Positions 7,878-16,672 of a stretch of 41,583 bases of DNA are shown one piece after another (position 1 is the stretch's first letter; every line of letters begins with the position of its first letter). Position numbers and translations under genes: made by a program. The notes beneath the pieces were generated by a model, which made no database searches, was not told the origin of the DNA, and was given only the letters and a program-made list of their open reading frames with translations. The DNA comes from Bifidobacterium imperatoris (GTDB taxonomy: Bacteria > Actinomycetota > Actinomycetes > Actinomycetales > Bifidobacteriaceae), in assembly GCF_002860405.1 (NCBI RefSeq), contig NZ_NMWV01000035.1, forward strand, positions 1-41,583, read 5' to 3'.

Positions 7878-9508
7878 GCGCGTGCACCTCCATGTCTTGG
7901 ACCGTGATGATTACTGGCGGAATGATGGCCATGTGCTGGCGGAATCGGTGGAACCTGAGGAACCTGCGGCACCTGAGGAGTCGGAGGAACAGGCGGCAAC
8001 GTGCCGGTTGGAGCGGTGTATTCCGCCGCGGCACCAAACGAGTCCGGCGCATGACGAGTCGTATCCACAATCTCTTCGAACGAGCTGGTGGAACCAGAGC
8101 TTGGCGACTGACGGACAATCGGCTCGGTGGCGCGTGCACGCTCCTCGAGTTCCTTGTCACGCAGCACTGCCAGCGCTTCATACTGGAAGGATTCGGATGT
8201 GAGCTCAGGCTCCGGCTGATTGGCCGCATCGGAAATCACAATCAGCAAAGCCGCAAGAACATAATTGGCAATCAAACTGGAACCGCCAGCAGCCATGTAC
8301 GGCAGAGTCAAACCAGTCAGCGGAATCACCAGCGTTACGCCACCCACCACGGTGAACACCTGGAACGCCATAGTGAATACCAGACCAGAGGCCAGCAGCT
8401 TGCCGAAACCATCCTTGATTTTCATGGCGGCAATAAAACCGGAAGCAATGATAATCAAGTACAACATCAGAATGGCCAGAACACCGGCCAAACCCAGTTC
8501 CTCACCCAAAGCGGTGTAAATGAAATCGGAATTGGCGAACGTCGTCAACGCCGGGTGACCCTGACCCAAGCCAGTGCCCACCATGCCACCGGAAGCCAAG
8601 CCGAAGATGCCGGTGACCAACTGCCAGGAACCACCGTATTGCATGTTGTACTGCTCATCGCTGAACGGGTGCAGCCATGCATCAACACGCTGACCCACAT
8701 GGCTGAATACGCTGGCCGCAGCCACGGCACCCACAGCGAATGCCAGCAAACCAATCACAATCCAGCTTTTACGGCCGGTCGCCGCATACAGCATCGCCAC
8801 GAACATGGCGAAGAACATCAGCGAAGTACCCAAATCGTGCTGCATAACAAGCACGCCCATCGAGGCTACCCACACCACGATAATCGGGCCCAAATCCTTG
8901 ATGCGCGGCAACTGCAGGCCGAGCACCTTCTTGCCGCCCACAGCCAGCTGATCGCGATGATCGAACAGGTATGCGGCGAAGAAGAATGCGAGGAACAGCT
9001 TGGCGAATTCACCGGGCTGGAACTGGCCAAGACCAGGAACCTTCACCCAAATGCGCGCGCCGTTGACCTCCTGGCCAAGCACCGGCAGCATCGGGGAGAG
9101 CAGCAGTACCAGGCCCACCACCATAGACACATAGGAGAAGCGGCGCAGTACGCGGTAATCCTTCAGGAACACGATAATCAGTGCGGAAAGCACCAATGCA
9201 ATGCACAGCCACATCAATTGCCGCTGCGCCACTCGAGTGCTCATGCTCTGATCGATGCGCGCAATCATCGTGACGCCGATGCCGGTAAGCAAGAGCACGC
9301 ACGGAATAATCGCCTGACTGGCGTACGGCTGGAAACGCACGGTCAGCGCCCACAGCACAAGGAACAATGCCGCAGCCACACACAATATGACGAGATAGTT
9401 CGACGGTATTGAGTTGGTGGTGCGCTCAAACATTTGAATGAAAGCAAGCGCGCTGATGGCCATAGAGATAAGCAGTAGGCCAATCTGACGTAAGCGGGTA
9501 GCGATCAT
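7874..9508 (-). CDS. rodA: SEDS-family peptidoglycan glycosyltransferase (RodA/FtsW)
   Basis: A 544-residue polytopic membrane protein with about ten helices. Family marks include QPGEFAKLFLAFFFAAYLFDHRD, VMQHDLGTSLMFF, the large loop with DEQYNMQYGGSWQLVTGIFGLASGG and VGTGLGQGHP, ALGEELGLAG and VIPLTGLTLPYMAAGGSSL. SEDS proteins polymerise lipid II together with a class B PBP, here the adjacent pbpA product. Beyond the core is a cytoplasmic tail of roughly 100 residues with many charged residues, then a polyproline run (VPPTPQVPQVPQVPPIPP) and a His-rich end. That tail is absent from E. coli RodA; it may be a docking site for partners and would need EF-P for efficient translation (inference). 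Confidence 0.95.
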   Translation of the reverse strand: MIATRLRQIGLLLISMAISALAFIQMFERTTNSIPSNYLVILCVAAALFLVLWALTVRFQPYASQAIIPCVLLLTGIGVTMIARIDQSMSTRVAQRQLMWLCIALVLSALIIVFLKDYRVLRRFSYVSMVVGLVLLLSPMLPVLGQEVNGARIWVKVPGLGQFQPGEFAKLFLAFFFAAYLFDHRDQLAVGGKKVLGLQLPRIKDLGPIIVVWVASMGVLVMQHDLGTSLMFFAMFVAMLYAATGRKSWIVIGLLAFAVGAVAAASVFSHVGQRVDAWLHPFSDEQYNMQYGGSWQLVTGIFGLASGGMVGTGLGQGHPALTTFANSDFIYTALGEELGLAGVLAILMLYLIIIASGFIAAMKIKDGFGKLLASGLVFTMAFQVFTVVGGVTLVIPLTGLTLPYMAAGGSSLIANYVLAALLIVISDAANQPEPELTSESFQYEALAVLRDKELEERARATEPIVRQSPSSGSTSSFEEIVDTTRHAPDSFGAAAEYTAPTGTLPPVPPTPQVPQVPQVPPIPPAHGHHSASNHHGPRHGGARA

Positions 9509-11151
9509 TGATTGCCCCCTGTGGCGGCATCATTCGCCGCGCCAATGCTCGGCTGATCGGAGGACGAGCTGGAGTTGTTCGAGTCGCTGGAGCTATTGGA
9601 GCTATCGGTGCTGTTGGAATCAGAGGAGCTGTTCGAAGTATCGGTCTTCTTGGATTTCTCCTGCTCCTGCTGCTTCAGGAACTTATTCATTTCGCTGCGA
9701 ATAATAGACACGTGAGACTGGGCTTCATCCAAAGAATCAACGGTAATGCCCTGATTGATCTGGTCGCGCCAAGTCTGCGGCAATTCAGACAGGGAAATCG
9801 TGGTGCTGCTCACCTCGTGGGAAAGTTCCATGCCGAAAATATTGGTGGGTACGCCTTGATAAATCGCAACCTTACCGTTGCTGTTACCCACGTAATAGCG
9901 CGTCTGACTCCACAAATACGTGCCGCCGCCCACGCCAAACAGGGCTGCAATAACCACCACGATGGTGAAGATCAGCGCAAGCCTGACCCGACGCTTTTTC
10001 ACATGCGTGGCCTTGGTTTGCTGCGCCTGCTCCTTGCGAATGGCCTGTGCTACCACAGGATCGTTCGGGTCGGCCGAGATGCGGCCATCAGGGCGCTGCA
10101 CCACCGGAATCTCACCGGTATCAGGATTTGCTCGTTCGCCGGTTTCCTCACGCACTGAGGATGGCTGCGCCACGCGTGCGCCGGAAGGTTCCGCAGTGGC
10201 CGGAGCTGGAGCCTTGTCATGTGCGCTGGCAGGCTGTATTAGTGCGGCAGCACGCTGTGCCGGAGAATTATCCACGCGCAATGCGGGAGCGGTGGCCACC
10301 GGTTCGTTGACGATATCGGCGATAGTTTCGAGACTATTGCCGGCAGCGCCACCCACCAATGGCGTCTGGTGGGGCAGGTCGAATGCGTCCGCATCCAAAG
10401 CGAGCGTGGCATCGGCAATGACTGCAGTCACATTATCCGTGCTGCCCGCGCGCAAAGCCATTTGCACCAGATTCTGAGCGCATTCACCCTGATCGGAGAG
10501 CGCAGTCATGGTCTCTTCGATAGTGGAATCTTCGAGCACGCCACACAAACCATCTGAGCAAAGCAACCAGCGGTCTGCGGGGTGAGCGCGACGAATGGAA
10601 ATATCAGGATGCGGGTCGATGTCAAAATCGCCGAGCACGCGCATCACCACATTGCGCTGCGGATGGTTCTTGGCTTCGGCCGGAGTAATGCGACCGGTAT
10701 CGATCAGATGCTGCACATAGCTGTGATCGCTGGTAATGCGGCTCAAATGGCCGTCGCGCAGCAGGTAGGCGCGAGAATCACCGATATGGGCGATGACCCA
10801 GTAGCCAGCCACCAAAGCCACGGCGGTTACCGTAGTGCCCATGCCGGCAAGCTTGCGTTCACGCTTGGCTTTGCCCACGATGGCATCATGCGCAGCCATC
10901 ACGGAGGTTTCCATCATATGCGAGATGGCTTTTACATCACCGCCGGTATCGTCCTGCTCAATATGAGCCAATGAGCGGATGGCGATGGTAGATGCCGTAT
11001 CGCCGCCCGCATGACCGCCCATGCCATCGCAAATGGCGATCAAATGCTCGCCGGCGAAGGAGGAATCCTGATTATTCGCGCGCACTGTACCCACATCAGA
11101 CACAGTGGTGGAGTAGAGGAACAACGGTTGTGAAGCGGCGGAATTAGGCAT
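9505..11151 (-). CDS. pstP: PP2C-family Ser/Thr phosphatase
   Basis: The 548-residue protein has a PP2C domain at about residues 10-245. Metal-binding and catalytic motifs are VRANNQDSSF, ICDGMGGHAGGDTAS, HIGDSRAYLLRDGHL, LLCSDGLCGVLED and GSTDNVTAV. A long Ala/Pro linker leads to one membrane helix at about 391-414 and an outer segment of about 130 residues ending in a low-complexity Ser/Asp/Asn tail. It should dephosphorylate PknA, PknB and their substrates, closing the signalling circuit encoded in this cluster. Overlap with rodA is 4 bp; fhaB ends 4 bp upstream of its start. The outer Ser/Asn tail is longer than usual and its role is unknown. Confidence 0.95.
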   Translation of the reverse strand: MPNSAASQPLFLYSTTVSDVGTVRANNQDSSFAGEHLIAICDGMGGHAGGDTASTIAIRSLAHIEQDDTGGDVKAISHMMETSVMAAHDAIVGKAKRERKLAGMGTTVTAVALVAGYWVIAHIGDSRAYLLRDGHLSRITSDHSYVQHLIDTGRITPAEAKNHPQRNVVMRVLGDFDIDPHPDISIRRAHPADRWLLCSDGLCGVLEDSTIEETMTALSDQGECAQNLVQMALRAGSTDNVTAVIADATLALDADAFDLPHQTPLVGGAAGNSLETIADIVNEPVATAPALRVDNSPAQRAAALIQPASAHDKAPAPATAEPSGARVAQPSSVREETGERANPDTGEIPVVQRPDGRISADPNDPVVAQAIRKEQAQQTKATHVKKRRVRLALIFTIVVVIAALFGVGGGTYLWSQTRYYVGNSNGKVAIYQGVPTNIFGMELSHEVSSTTISLSELPQTWRDQINQGITVDSLDEAQSHVSIIRSEMNKFLKQQEQEKSKKTDTSNSSSDSNSTDSSNSSSDSNNSSSSSDQPSIGAANDAATGGNQ

Positions 11152-11155
11152 GCGG

Positions 11156-11683
11156 CTACCTCAGTTCGAAGGTTGTGGCGCCGATGCGCACAGGAATACG
11201 GGCAGGAAGAATGGTGGGGCGATTAATGCGCTGCTGGTTCACAACAGTGCCGTTCGTGGAATGCAAATCCTCAATGGCCCACTGGCCGGAAGCGGCATCC
11301 AAGTACACGCGAGCATGATGCGAAGAGACGAACTCGTCATCCAACACCACGGTATTGGAAGCGGCGCGGCCCAAAGTAATTTCGGATTCGCCAAGCGGCA
11401 CCGAGCTGCCGGCAAGAGGACCGTCGATAATCACCAGCAACGTAGGCTGCTGGCTGTGACGGCCCGCCGATGCCGCTGCGGAACTTCGCGCAGCGGCAGC
11501 TGGCGCACGCGGCGCCTCGGCCTTCACCTTGTGGGCTTCGCGCTCGCGGCGACGGCGAGAACGCGAAGGGCGCGGGCTGAACGTTTCGATGTCTTGGCGC
11601 AGCGAACGGACCGCAAGCCATATAAAAACCCACAGTAAGGCCAGAAAACCATACTTCAGTAGGGCAAAAGTCAATTCGGTCAT
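11156..11683 (-). CDS. fhaB: FHA-domain protein, membrane anchored (FhaB/FipA type)
   Basis: The 175-residue protein starts with a membrane segment (about 6-27), a basic Arg/Ala-rich linker and a C-terminal FHA domain. FHA residues visible are ITLGRAASNTVVLDDEFVSSHHARVY and STNGTVVN. FHA domains bind phosphothreonine, so this protein should read the output of PknA/PknB. The M. tuberculosis counterpart (FipA) links kinase signalling to FtsZ and FtsQ. Gene order fhaA-fhaB-pstP matches that genome. Length is normal. Confidence 0.93.
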   Translation of the reverse strand: MTELTFALLKYGFLALLWVFIWLAVRSLRQDIETFSPRPSRSRRRREREAHKVKAEAPRAPAAAARSSAAASAGRHSQQPTLLVIIDGPLAGSSVPLGESEITLGRAASNTVVLDDEFVSSHHARVYLDAASGQWAIEDLHSTNGTVVNQQRINRPTILPARIPVRIGATTFELR

Positions 11684-11712
11684 ATGAAGGACCTTTGAGC
11701 GGGGACTCGGGG

Positions 11713-12414
11713 CTACTCCTGCGCCTGTGCCGAGGCCCAGAACAGGATGCGCGTGCGGCCGATGGTAATGGTATTGCCGTCGAGCAGTGTTGCGGCGGGC
11801 ACCTGATGGCCCTCCACATACGTGCCGTTGGTGGAACCCAGGTCGCGTGCGATAACACCGTTTGCCGTGATGTCAATCTCAAGATGCTTACGGGAGATGC
11901 CCGGATCATCAATCACAATGTCGCAGCCGGAGCCGCGGCCGATCACGGTCTTCTCTTTGGTGAGCAGATACTGGTTGCCGTTCACCTCAAGCACCGGGCT
12001 GTCCTCGGTTTGCGCATCCGTGGTGACGGGCACAGCATTGCCCTGCACGGATTCGGAAGTGAGGTTGAAATTGCCCTTGGTGAGGTTCAGATCTTCCTCA
12101 AAGATCACAACCACGGGGCCAACGAATGCGTAATGCTGGCTCTTGGCGTATTCGGTGAGGTTGTCGGCAAGCTCGTTGGCCAAAGTCTCGCTGCCCCATG
12201 CTTCGATACGGTCAAAGTCCGGGGTGCTGAGCTTGAAACGATATTCATTCGGGGCCACCGTGCGGTCGCGGCCCACCGGCATGGCTTCCGCGTCGATCTC
12301 ACGCTCCAGGGCGCTGGAAAGATCAACAGGCTGCAGGTCTTTGGAGCCAAACTTGGCGAATACTCCGTTGACTGCACCCTCCACGCTTTTTTCAAAACGG
12401 TCGAGAACGCTCAT
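11713..12414 (-). CDS. fhaA: DUF3662 and FHA domain protein (FhaA type)
   Basis: The 233-residue protein has an N-terminal DUF3662 domain (FEKSVEGAVNGVFAKFGSKD onward, about 1-120) and a C-terminal FHA domain (about 145-225) with VIGRGSGCDIVIDDPGISRKHLEID and LGSTNGTYVEG. In mycobacteria FhaA binds the phosphorylated pseudokinase domain of MviN/MurJ and regulates lipid II export (family knowledge). The linker between the domains is shorter than in the M. tuberculosis protein of about 500 residues. It is the first gene of the minus-strand cluster, with AAAGGGAGGA upstream of the start, so the cluster promoter should lie between 12415 and 12582, facing the S9 peptidase gene. Confidence 0.93.
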   Translation of the reverse strand: MSVLDRFEKSVEGAVNGVFAKFGSKDLQPVDLSSALEREIDAEAMPVGRDRTVAPNEYRFKLSTPDFDRIEAWGSETLANELADNLTEYAKSQHYAFVGPVVVIFEEDLNLTKGNFNLTSESVQGNAVPVTTDAQTEDSPVLEVNGNQYLLTKEKTVIGRGSGCDIVIDDPGISRKHLEIDITANGVIARDLGSTNGTYVEGHQVPAATLLDGNTITIGRTRILFWASAQAQE

Positions 12415-12582
12415 AGTCCTCCCTTTCTAATCGTCACCTATCCTACGCGGCCTTGGGAATATGGTGCAAAAAACCGGCCAAATCACCAATTATGAGTGCA
12501 GAATTTCCAAAATTTAAGGGTGATTTTAGGGCTGGCGTGGGTGTGGCGCACCATCTCCGCACAACGGCGTAGGTTGTAAGGC

Positions 12583-15114
12583 ATGAATGAAACGATTGAT
12601 ATCAATGATGCCATCAAGGATTTTCCTCGCCGTAAGGCGCGGACGTTGCGGTTCACCAGCGGCTCTCCGCGTTCGGCACGCGTTATAGGAGACGGTTCGA
12701 CCGCGCTGTTTTTGCGTTCGGACGGTCCGGAAGATTTGGTGACCGCTTTGTGGCTGAGCTGGTTCGATGCGGCTGGGGAGCATCACGAAACCAAGCTCGC
12801 CGATCCGCGTGAATTGCTGGGGGCGGATGCGGATAGTGAAAACGTGCCCGCCGAGGAGCGCGCTCGCCGCGAACGCGCTCGTGAAGGCGGCACCGGCATT
12901 GTGAATTATTCAGTAGATGGTGCCGGCGATCGTGCGGTCTTTACGATTAATGGCCGTTTGTATCTGACGGAAATTGATTGGCAGGACGCAGTTGAATCGG
13001 TGGTTGATGCCGGCGATGCAGCTGCTGAGGAAGAGGAACCCAGTGAGACTGAGGTGGCCATCAAGGTTCCTGTGGCTCGCACCCGCGAGCTGGCCGGCGA
13101 ATGGTTGGACGGAGATCCGGCAACGTATGCGCCTGTGTTGAATCCGCGCATTGCTCCGGATGGTTCTCATGTGCTGTACACGACTGGCACTTACCTGATG
13201 CTGGTGGATATTGGCGACTGGGATGCCGCCTCTACCGATCGCATCACCGCTATTTACGGCGTTAGCGTGGAAGACGAAGACGGCAACCCGGCTGAGAACA
13301 CATGGAAGATCGGTTTGGCTGAATTCGTAGCCGGCGAGGAAATGAACCGATACGACGGTTTTTGGTGGTCGCCGGATTCCCACCATGTGCTGTTTGAATC
13401 CTTTGATACCGCCGACGAGCCGACTTGGTACATCAGCGACCCGGCCGACCCTGAGCACGCGGCTGCCGGTCGTCGTTACCCGCGCGCATTGACCCAAAAT
13501 GCCGACGTGTATTTGACTGTAATCTCCCTGGCTTTTGATGAGAACAATCGATACGCCGGTATCACCGCAAACGCCGATGTGGACTGGGATCGCGAGGCCT
13601 ACGAGTACGTTGCTGCCGTGAACTGGGCGGAAGGCCATGATCCACTGGTGCTCGTGCAGAACCGTCGCCAGACAGCCGATCAGGTGCTCGAGGTGGCCGT
13701 GGCTACTGCAGACTTGGCAAACGACGACGATGCTCCGCAGCTTGGTGCGACCCGCATACTGGAGGAGCATACGAACGATCAGTGGATCGACTTGGTGCCG
13801 GGCACTCCCGCCTATACGCCGAACGGCCATCTGGTGTGCGCACTGAACGATATGGAGACGGACACGAACCGTCTGACCGTGGACGGCCGCCCGTTCACGC
13901 CGGCTGGTTGGAATGTGCGCGAAGTACTCAGCGTGGATGATGGCAACGTGATGGCCGTGGTGCAGCGTGAACCTGATTTGGCTCCTGAAGTGCCAGCTGT
14001 TTGGTCCGACCGCGGCGGCGAACATGATGCGCGCAGCTTCGACGTGGTGATCTTCGATTATGACGATACCTATGGTGATGATTCTGGTTGCGCCGTGATT
14101 CCGGTCACCACACGCCCTGGTGTGTGGACGGCGTCCGCGGGCAAGTGCGGCATGGTGATTACCGGCCGTGACATGGAGCACGCCAAGGTCGAAATGACGC
14201 ACGTGGTGGCATCAGGTCAAGTGACCGATGCGGTTGCCGATGCTGTATTGCACGGTAAGCTTCCGCAGGCGCATGGCGGTATCGCCAGCATCGCCAACTA
14301 TGCCGATGAGCCCGGTTTCACGCCGAACGTGCGCTTCACGCGCCTCGGTGAGCATCGCCTTTACACCGCGATCATTGCGCCAAGCGCCGATAGCCCATAC
14401 GCGAATGCTGCCAACTTGCCCGTGCTAATGAAGCCGTACGGTGGCCCTGGATTCCAGCAGGTTGTGGATGCGCAATCCTTCTATTGGGAAGGCCAATGGT
14501 GGGCCGATCAAGGCTTCCTCGTGGTCACGGCGGACGGCCGTGGCACCACCGGACGTGGCCCTGCTTGGGATCGCGCGATTTTCGAAGACATGAAAGACGT
14601 GACGCTCGCCGACCAAATTGAGGCTGTCAACGCTTTGCCCGAGGCGATAGCCGAACTCAATGTGGGTGACGATGCTGCTGGCATCCCCGCTCCCGACCTT
14701 GACAAAGTCTGCATGATCGGCTGGTCCTACGGCGGATTCCTTTCCGCGCTCGCCGTGCTCGACGCGCCGAACGTGTTCAAGGCCGCTTGCGCCGGTGCTC
14801 CGCCTACCGATTGGACGCTGTACGACACCCATTACACCGAACGCTATCTTGGCCTCGATCCGGAGGTGTATCGCCGCAACGGCATCATTCAGGATGCTCC
14901 CAAGCTGGAGCGACCGCTGATGCTCATCCACGGCTTTGTCGACGACAACGTCACCATCGCTCACAGTCTGCGCCTCTCCCAGGCGTTGATGGCGGCCGGC
15001 CGACCGCACACCTTCTTGCCGCTCACCGGCATCACGCACATGACCAACGATGAAACCGTGGCCGAAAACCTGCTCATTCTCCAGCGCGACTTCCTCAAGG
15101 AAGCACTGGCCTGA
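12583..15114 (+). CDS. S9 family serine peptidase (prolyl oligopeptidase / DPP-IV-like)
   Basis: An 843-residue protein with an N-terminal beta-propeller (about 50-580) and a C-terminal alpha/beta hydrolase domain. The propeller shows repeated blade sequences such as WWSPDSHHVLFESFD and NPRIAPDGSHVLYTTG. The catalytic triad is visible: Ser715 in GWSYGGFLSA, Asp787 or Asp788 in GFVDDNV and His819 in GITHMTN. The order and the YGGPGFQQVVD segment before the active site fit the DPP-IV branch of S9. There is no signal peptide, so the enzyme should act in the cytoplasm, trimming proline-containing peptides taken up from the gut. The start at 12583 has only a weak AAGG site. The next hydrolase gene begins 23 bp downstream, so they are probably an operon. 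Confidence 0.93.
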   Translation: MNETIDINDAIKDFPRRKARTLRFTSGSPRSARVIGDGSTALFLRSDGPEDLVTALWLSWFDAAGEHHETKLADPRELLGADADSENVPAEERARRERAREGGTGIVNYSVDGAGDRAVFTINGRLYLTEIDWQDAVESVVDAGDAAAEEEEPSETEVAIKVPVARTRELAGEWLDGDPATYAPVLNPRIAPDGSHVLYTTGTYLMLVDIGDWDAASTDRITAIYGVSVEDEDGNPAENTWKIGLAEFVAGEEMNRYDGFWWSPDSHHVLFESFDTADEPTWYISDPADPEHAAAGRRYPRALTQNADVYLTVISLAFDENNRYAGITANADVDWDREAYEYVAAVNWAEGHDPLVLVQNRRQTADQVLEVAVATADLANDDDAPQLGATRILEEHTNDQWIDLVPGTPAYTPNGHLVCALNDMETDTNRLTVDGRPFTPAGWNVREVLSVDDGNVMAVVQREPDLAPEVPAVWSDRGGEHDARSFDVVIFDYDDTYGDDSGCAVIPVTTRPGVWTASAGKCGMVITGRDMEHAKVEMTHVVASGQVTDAVADAVLHGKLPQAHGGIASIANYADEPGFTPNVRFTRLGEHRLYTAIIAPSADSPYANAANLPVLMKPYGGPGFQQVVDAQSFYWEGQWWADQGFLVVTADGRGTTGRGPAWDRAIFEDMKDVTLADQIEAVNALPEAIAELNVGDDAAGIPAPDLDKVCMIGWSYGGFLSALAVLDAPNVFKAACAGAPPTDWTLYDTHYTERYLGLDPEVYRRNGIIQDAPKLERPLMLIHGFVDDNVTIAHSLRLSQALMAAGRPHTFLPLTGITHMTNDETVAENLLILQRDFLKEALA

Positions 15115-15137
15115 ACGGAGGGTTTTACAATAAGGAC

Positions 15138-16229
15138 ATGCAGCTGACGATGATCGACGAAAACAAGTACGCCGAAACCATGCAGAATACCGTGTTGCCG
15201 GCACTTGAACAGTGCCGCGACGAAGGTTGGTTCGATCCTTCCGCCGCCGAGCGTGCGGCTGGGCTCGAACCGCTTTCCGGGCTTATGGATACCGGCGGTC
15301 GATCCGGTCAGCTGCACTACCTGTGTTATGACGCTGGCAAATTCGATGCCATCCGTGAAGAAGGCGCAACCGCCACATTCCGCGGTGCCATCGTGATTAG
15401 CCACGGCTTCACCGAGTTCGCCGAAAAATATGATGAGCTCGTCTGGTACTTCCTCCTCGCTGGCTACTCGGTGTGCGTGCTGGAACATCGTGGCCACGGC
15501 AAATCCGCGCGCGATGTGGAAAACCCCTGCATGGTGTGGATTGACGATTGGCGCCGCTACGTGGCTGATTTGGCTGCATTCGCCGAAACCATCGGGCAGC
15601 AGTATGCGGCTGGTATGCCACTGAATCTGTTCTGTCATTCAATGGGCGGCGGTATCGGTGCCGCAGTGTTGGAACAATACCCAACCCTGTTTGATAAGGC
15701 CGTGCTTTCCGCGCCGATGATTGCTCCCGCTACCGGTATGCCGCTGAATGTGGCTCGTGTGCTGGTCGGCACTTTGTGTGGTCTGGGCTTCAGCAAGAAG
15801 CGCGTATTCGGGCAAACCGACTTCACGCCTGAATTTTCAATGAAGGGCAATGAAGGCGCATCCGAAGCGCGCGAACGTTGGTACTTCAAACTGCGCTGTG
15901 ATAATCCGGAATACCAGACTTATTGTGCGGCATTCGAATGGGTGCGTCAGGCGTTGAAGCTGAATCGTGCAGTGCTGAAACCTTCGGCCTGTGCGGAAGT
16001 GGAAACCCCGATTCTATTGTTCCAGTCTGGTCATGATATTTGGGTGCTGAATAAGCCGCAGAACAAGTTCATCCAACTGGTCAAAGATGGTGGCGGCGAA
16101 GCCAATCTGGTGCGCTTCCCTGAATCGCGTCACGAGATCTTCTCGATGCCCAATAGCACCTATAAGCCGTATTTGGATAAGATCTTGAGCTTCTACGACG
16201 ACCCAATGATCGCCAGCGCCTCGTACTAA
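15138..16229 (+). CDS. Alpha/beta hydrolase, monoacylglycerol lipase / lysophospholipase type
   Basis: The 363-residue protein belongs to the serine aminopeptidase S33 / Hydrolase_4 group. Visible are the oxyanion segment ISHGFTEFAEKYDELVWYF, the GYSVCVLEHRGHGKSARD strand typical of lysophospholipase L2 and monoglyceride lipases, the nucleophile elbow CHSMGGG with Ser168, a likely Asp in QSGHDIWV and the catalytic His in ESRHEIFSM. No signal peptide or membrane segment is visible. Substrate is not determined by sequence; a lipid ester is the family expectation. It lies 23 bp after the S9 peptidase gene. An in-frame ATG at 15150 is an alternative start, because the spacing of AAGGA to the ATG at 15138 is short. 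Confidence 0.85.
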   Translation: MQLTMIDENKYAETMQNTVLPALEQCRDEGWFDPSAAERAAGLEPLSGLMDTGGRSGQLHYLCYDAGKFDAIREEGATATFRGAIVISHGFTEFAEKYDELVWYFLLAGYSVCVLEHRGHGKSARDVENPCMVWIDDWRRYVADLAAFAETIGQQYAAGMPLNLFCHSMGGGIGAAVLEQYPTLFDKAVLSAPMIAPATGMPLNVARVLVGTLCGLGFSKKRVFGQTDFTPEFSMKGNEGASEARERWYFKLRCDNPEYQTYCAAFEWVRQALKLNRAVLKPSACAEVETPILLFQSGHDIWVLNKPQNKFIQLVKDGGGEANLVRFPESRHEIFSMPNSTYKPYLDKILSFYDDPMIASASY

Positions 16230-16287
16230 TGGTGTTTCCTTGCGAATATATGGCATTTCCTCGTGGGTATGCCGCAGTGACCACATA

Positions 16288-16463
16288 TCAGCGCAAGAAA
16301 TTCCGGAAATAACTGGCTACTTCCCGAAATTCTTGCACTGACACTCACTCAGCGCAAGGATTTCCGGAGAATGGCGGTCATTTCCTGAATTTCTTGCACT
16401 GACGGTCGTTGAGTGCAAGAAATTTGGGAGGACAAGGGTTCTGACCCGAATTTCTTGCGCTCA
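16288..16463. repeat. Array A: three 61-bp repeats, each a pair of inverted 19-mers
   Basis: The 443-bp gap between the hydrolase and the VWA gene is not empty. Forward 19-mers (consensus TCAGCGCAAGAAATTCCGG) start at 16288, 16349 and 16410. Reverse partners (CCCGAAATTCTTGCACTGA) start at 16323, 16384 and 16445. Both sets therefore have a period of exactly 61 bp. The 16-bp and 7-bp segments between cores differ from unit to unit, so the cores look maintained or recently copied. Confidence 0.85.
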
Positions 16464-16464
16464 G

Positions 16465-16505
16465 TGTGGCGGTTGTGCTTAATGATGTGGCGGTTGTGTT
16501 AATGA
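16465..16505. repeat. Tandem 20/21-bp direct repeat next to array A
   Basis: TGTGGCGGTTGTG(C)TTAATGA occurs at 16465-16485 and, one base shorter, at 16486-16505; a degenerate third copy (GATGTCGGTTGTGG) follows. It abuts the last unit of array A. The remaining stretch to 16672 shows no gene and should hold the promoter of the downstream operon. Confidence 0.6.
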
Positions 16506-16672
16506 GGGATGTCGGTTGTGGTTGGTGACTGATAGATAATGGTTGGGGCTTCGGTGCTGATGCCCTGCGCCCATCGATAACTACGTAGCCGAGTGTAGTT
16601 CTTCATTGAGAGTTCATTTTTCTGTCACCTTGAGGTATAGCCCTCTTTATAAGGCGGGAGAAGAATGGAATT

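Noticed and set aside
6819..7907. Long plus-strand frame opposite pbpA
   Set aside because: It is fully antisense to a clear penicillin-binding protein and its translation is His/Arg/Gly-rich without any family pattern.
7892..9412. 506-residue plus-strand frame opposite rodA
   Set aside because: Antisense shadow of a membrane protein gene, rich in His/Gln/Arg, no recognisable domain.
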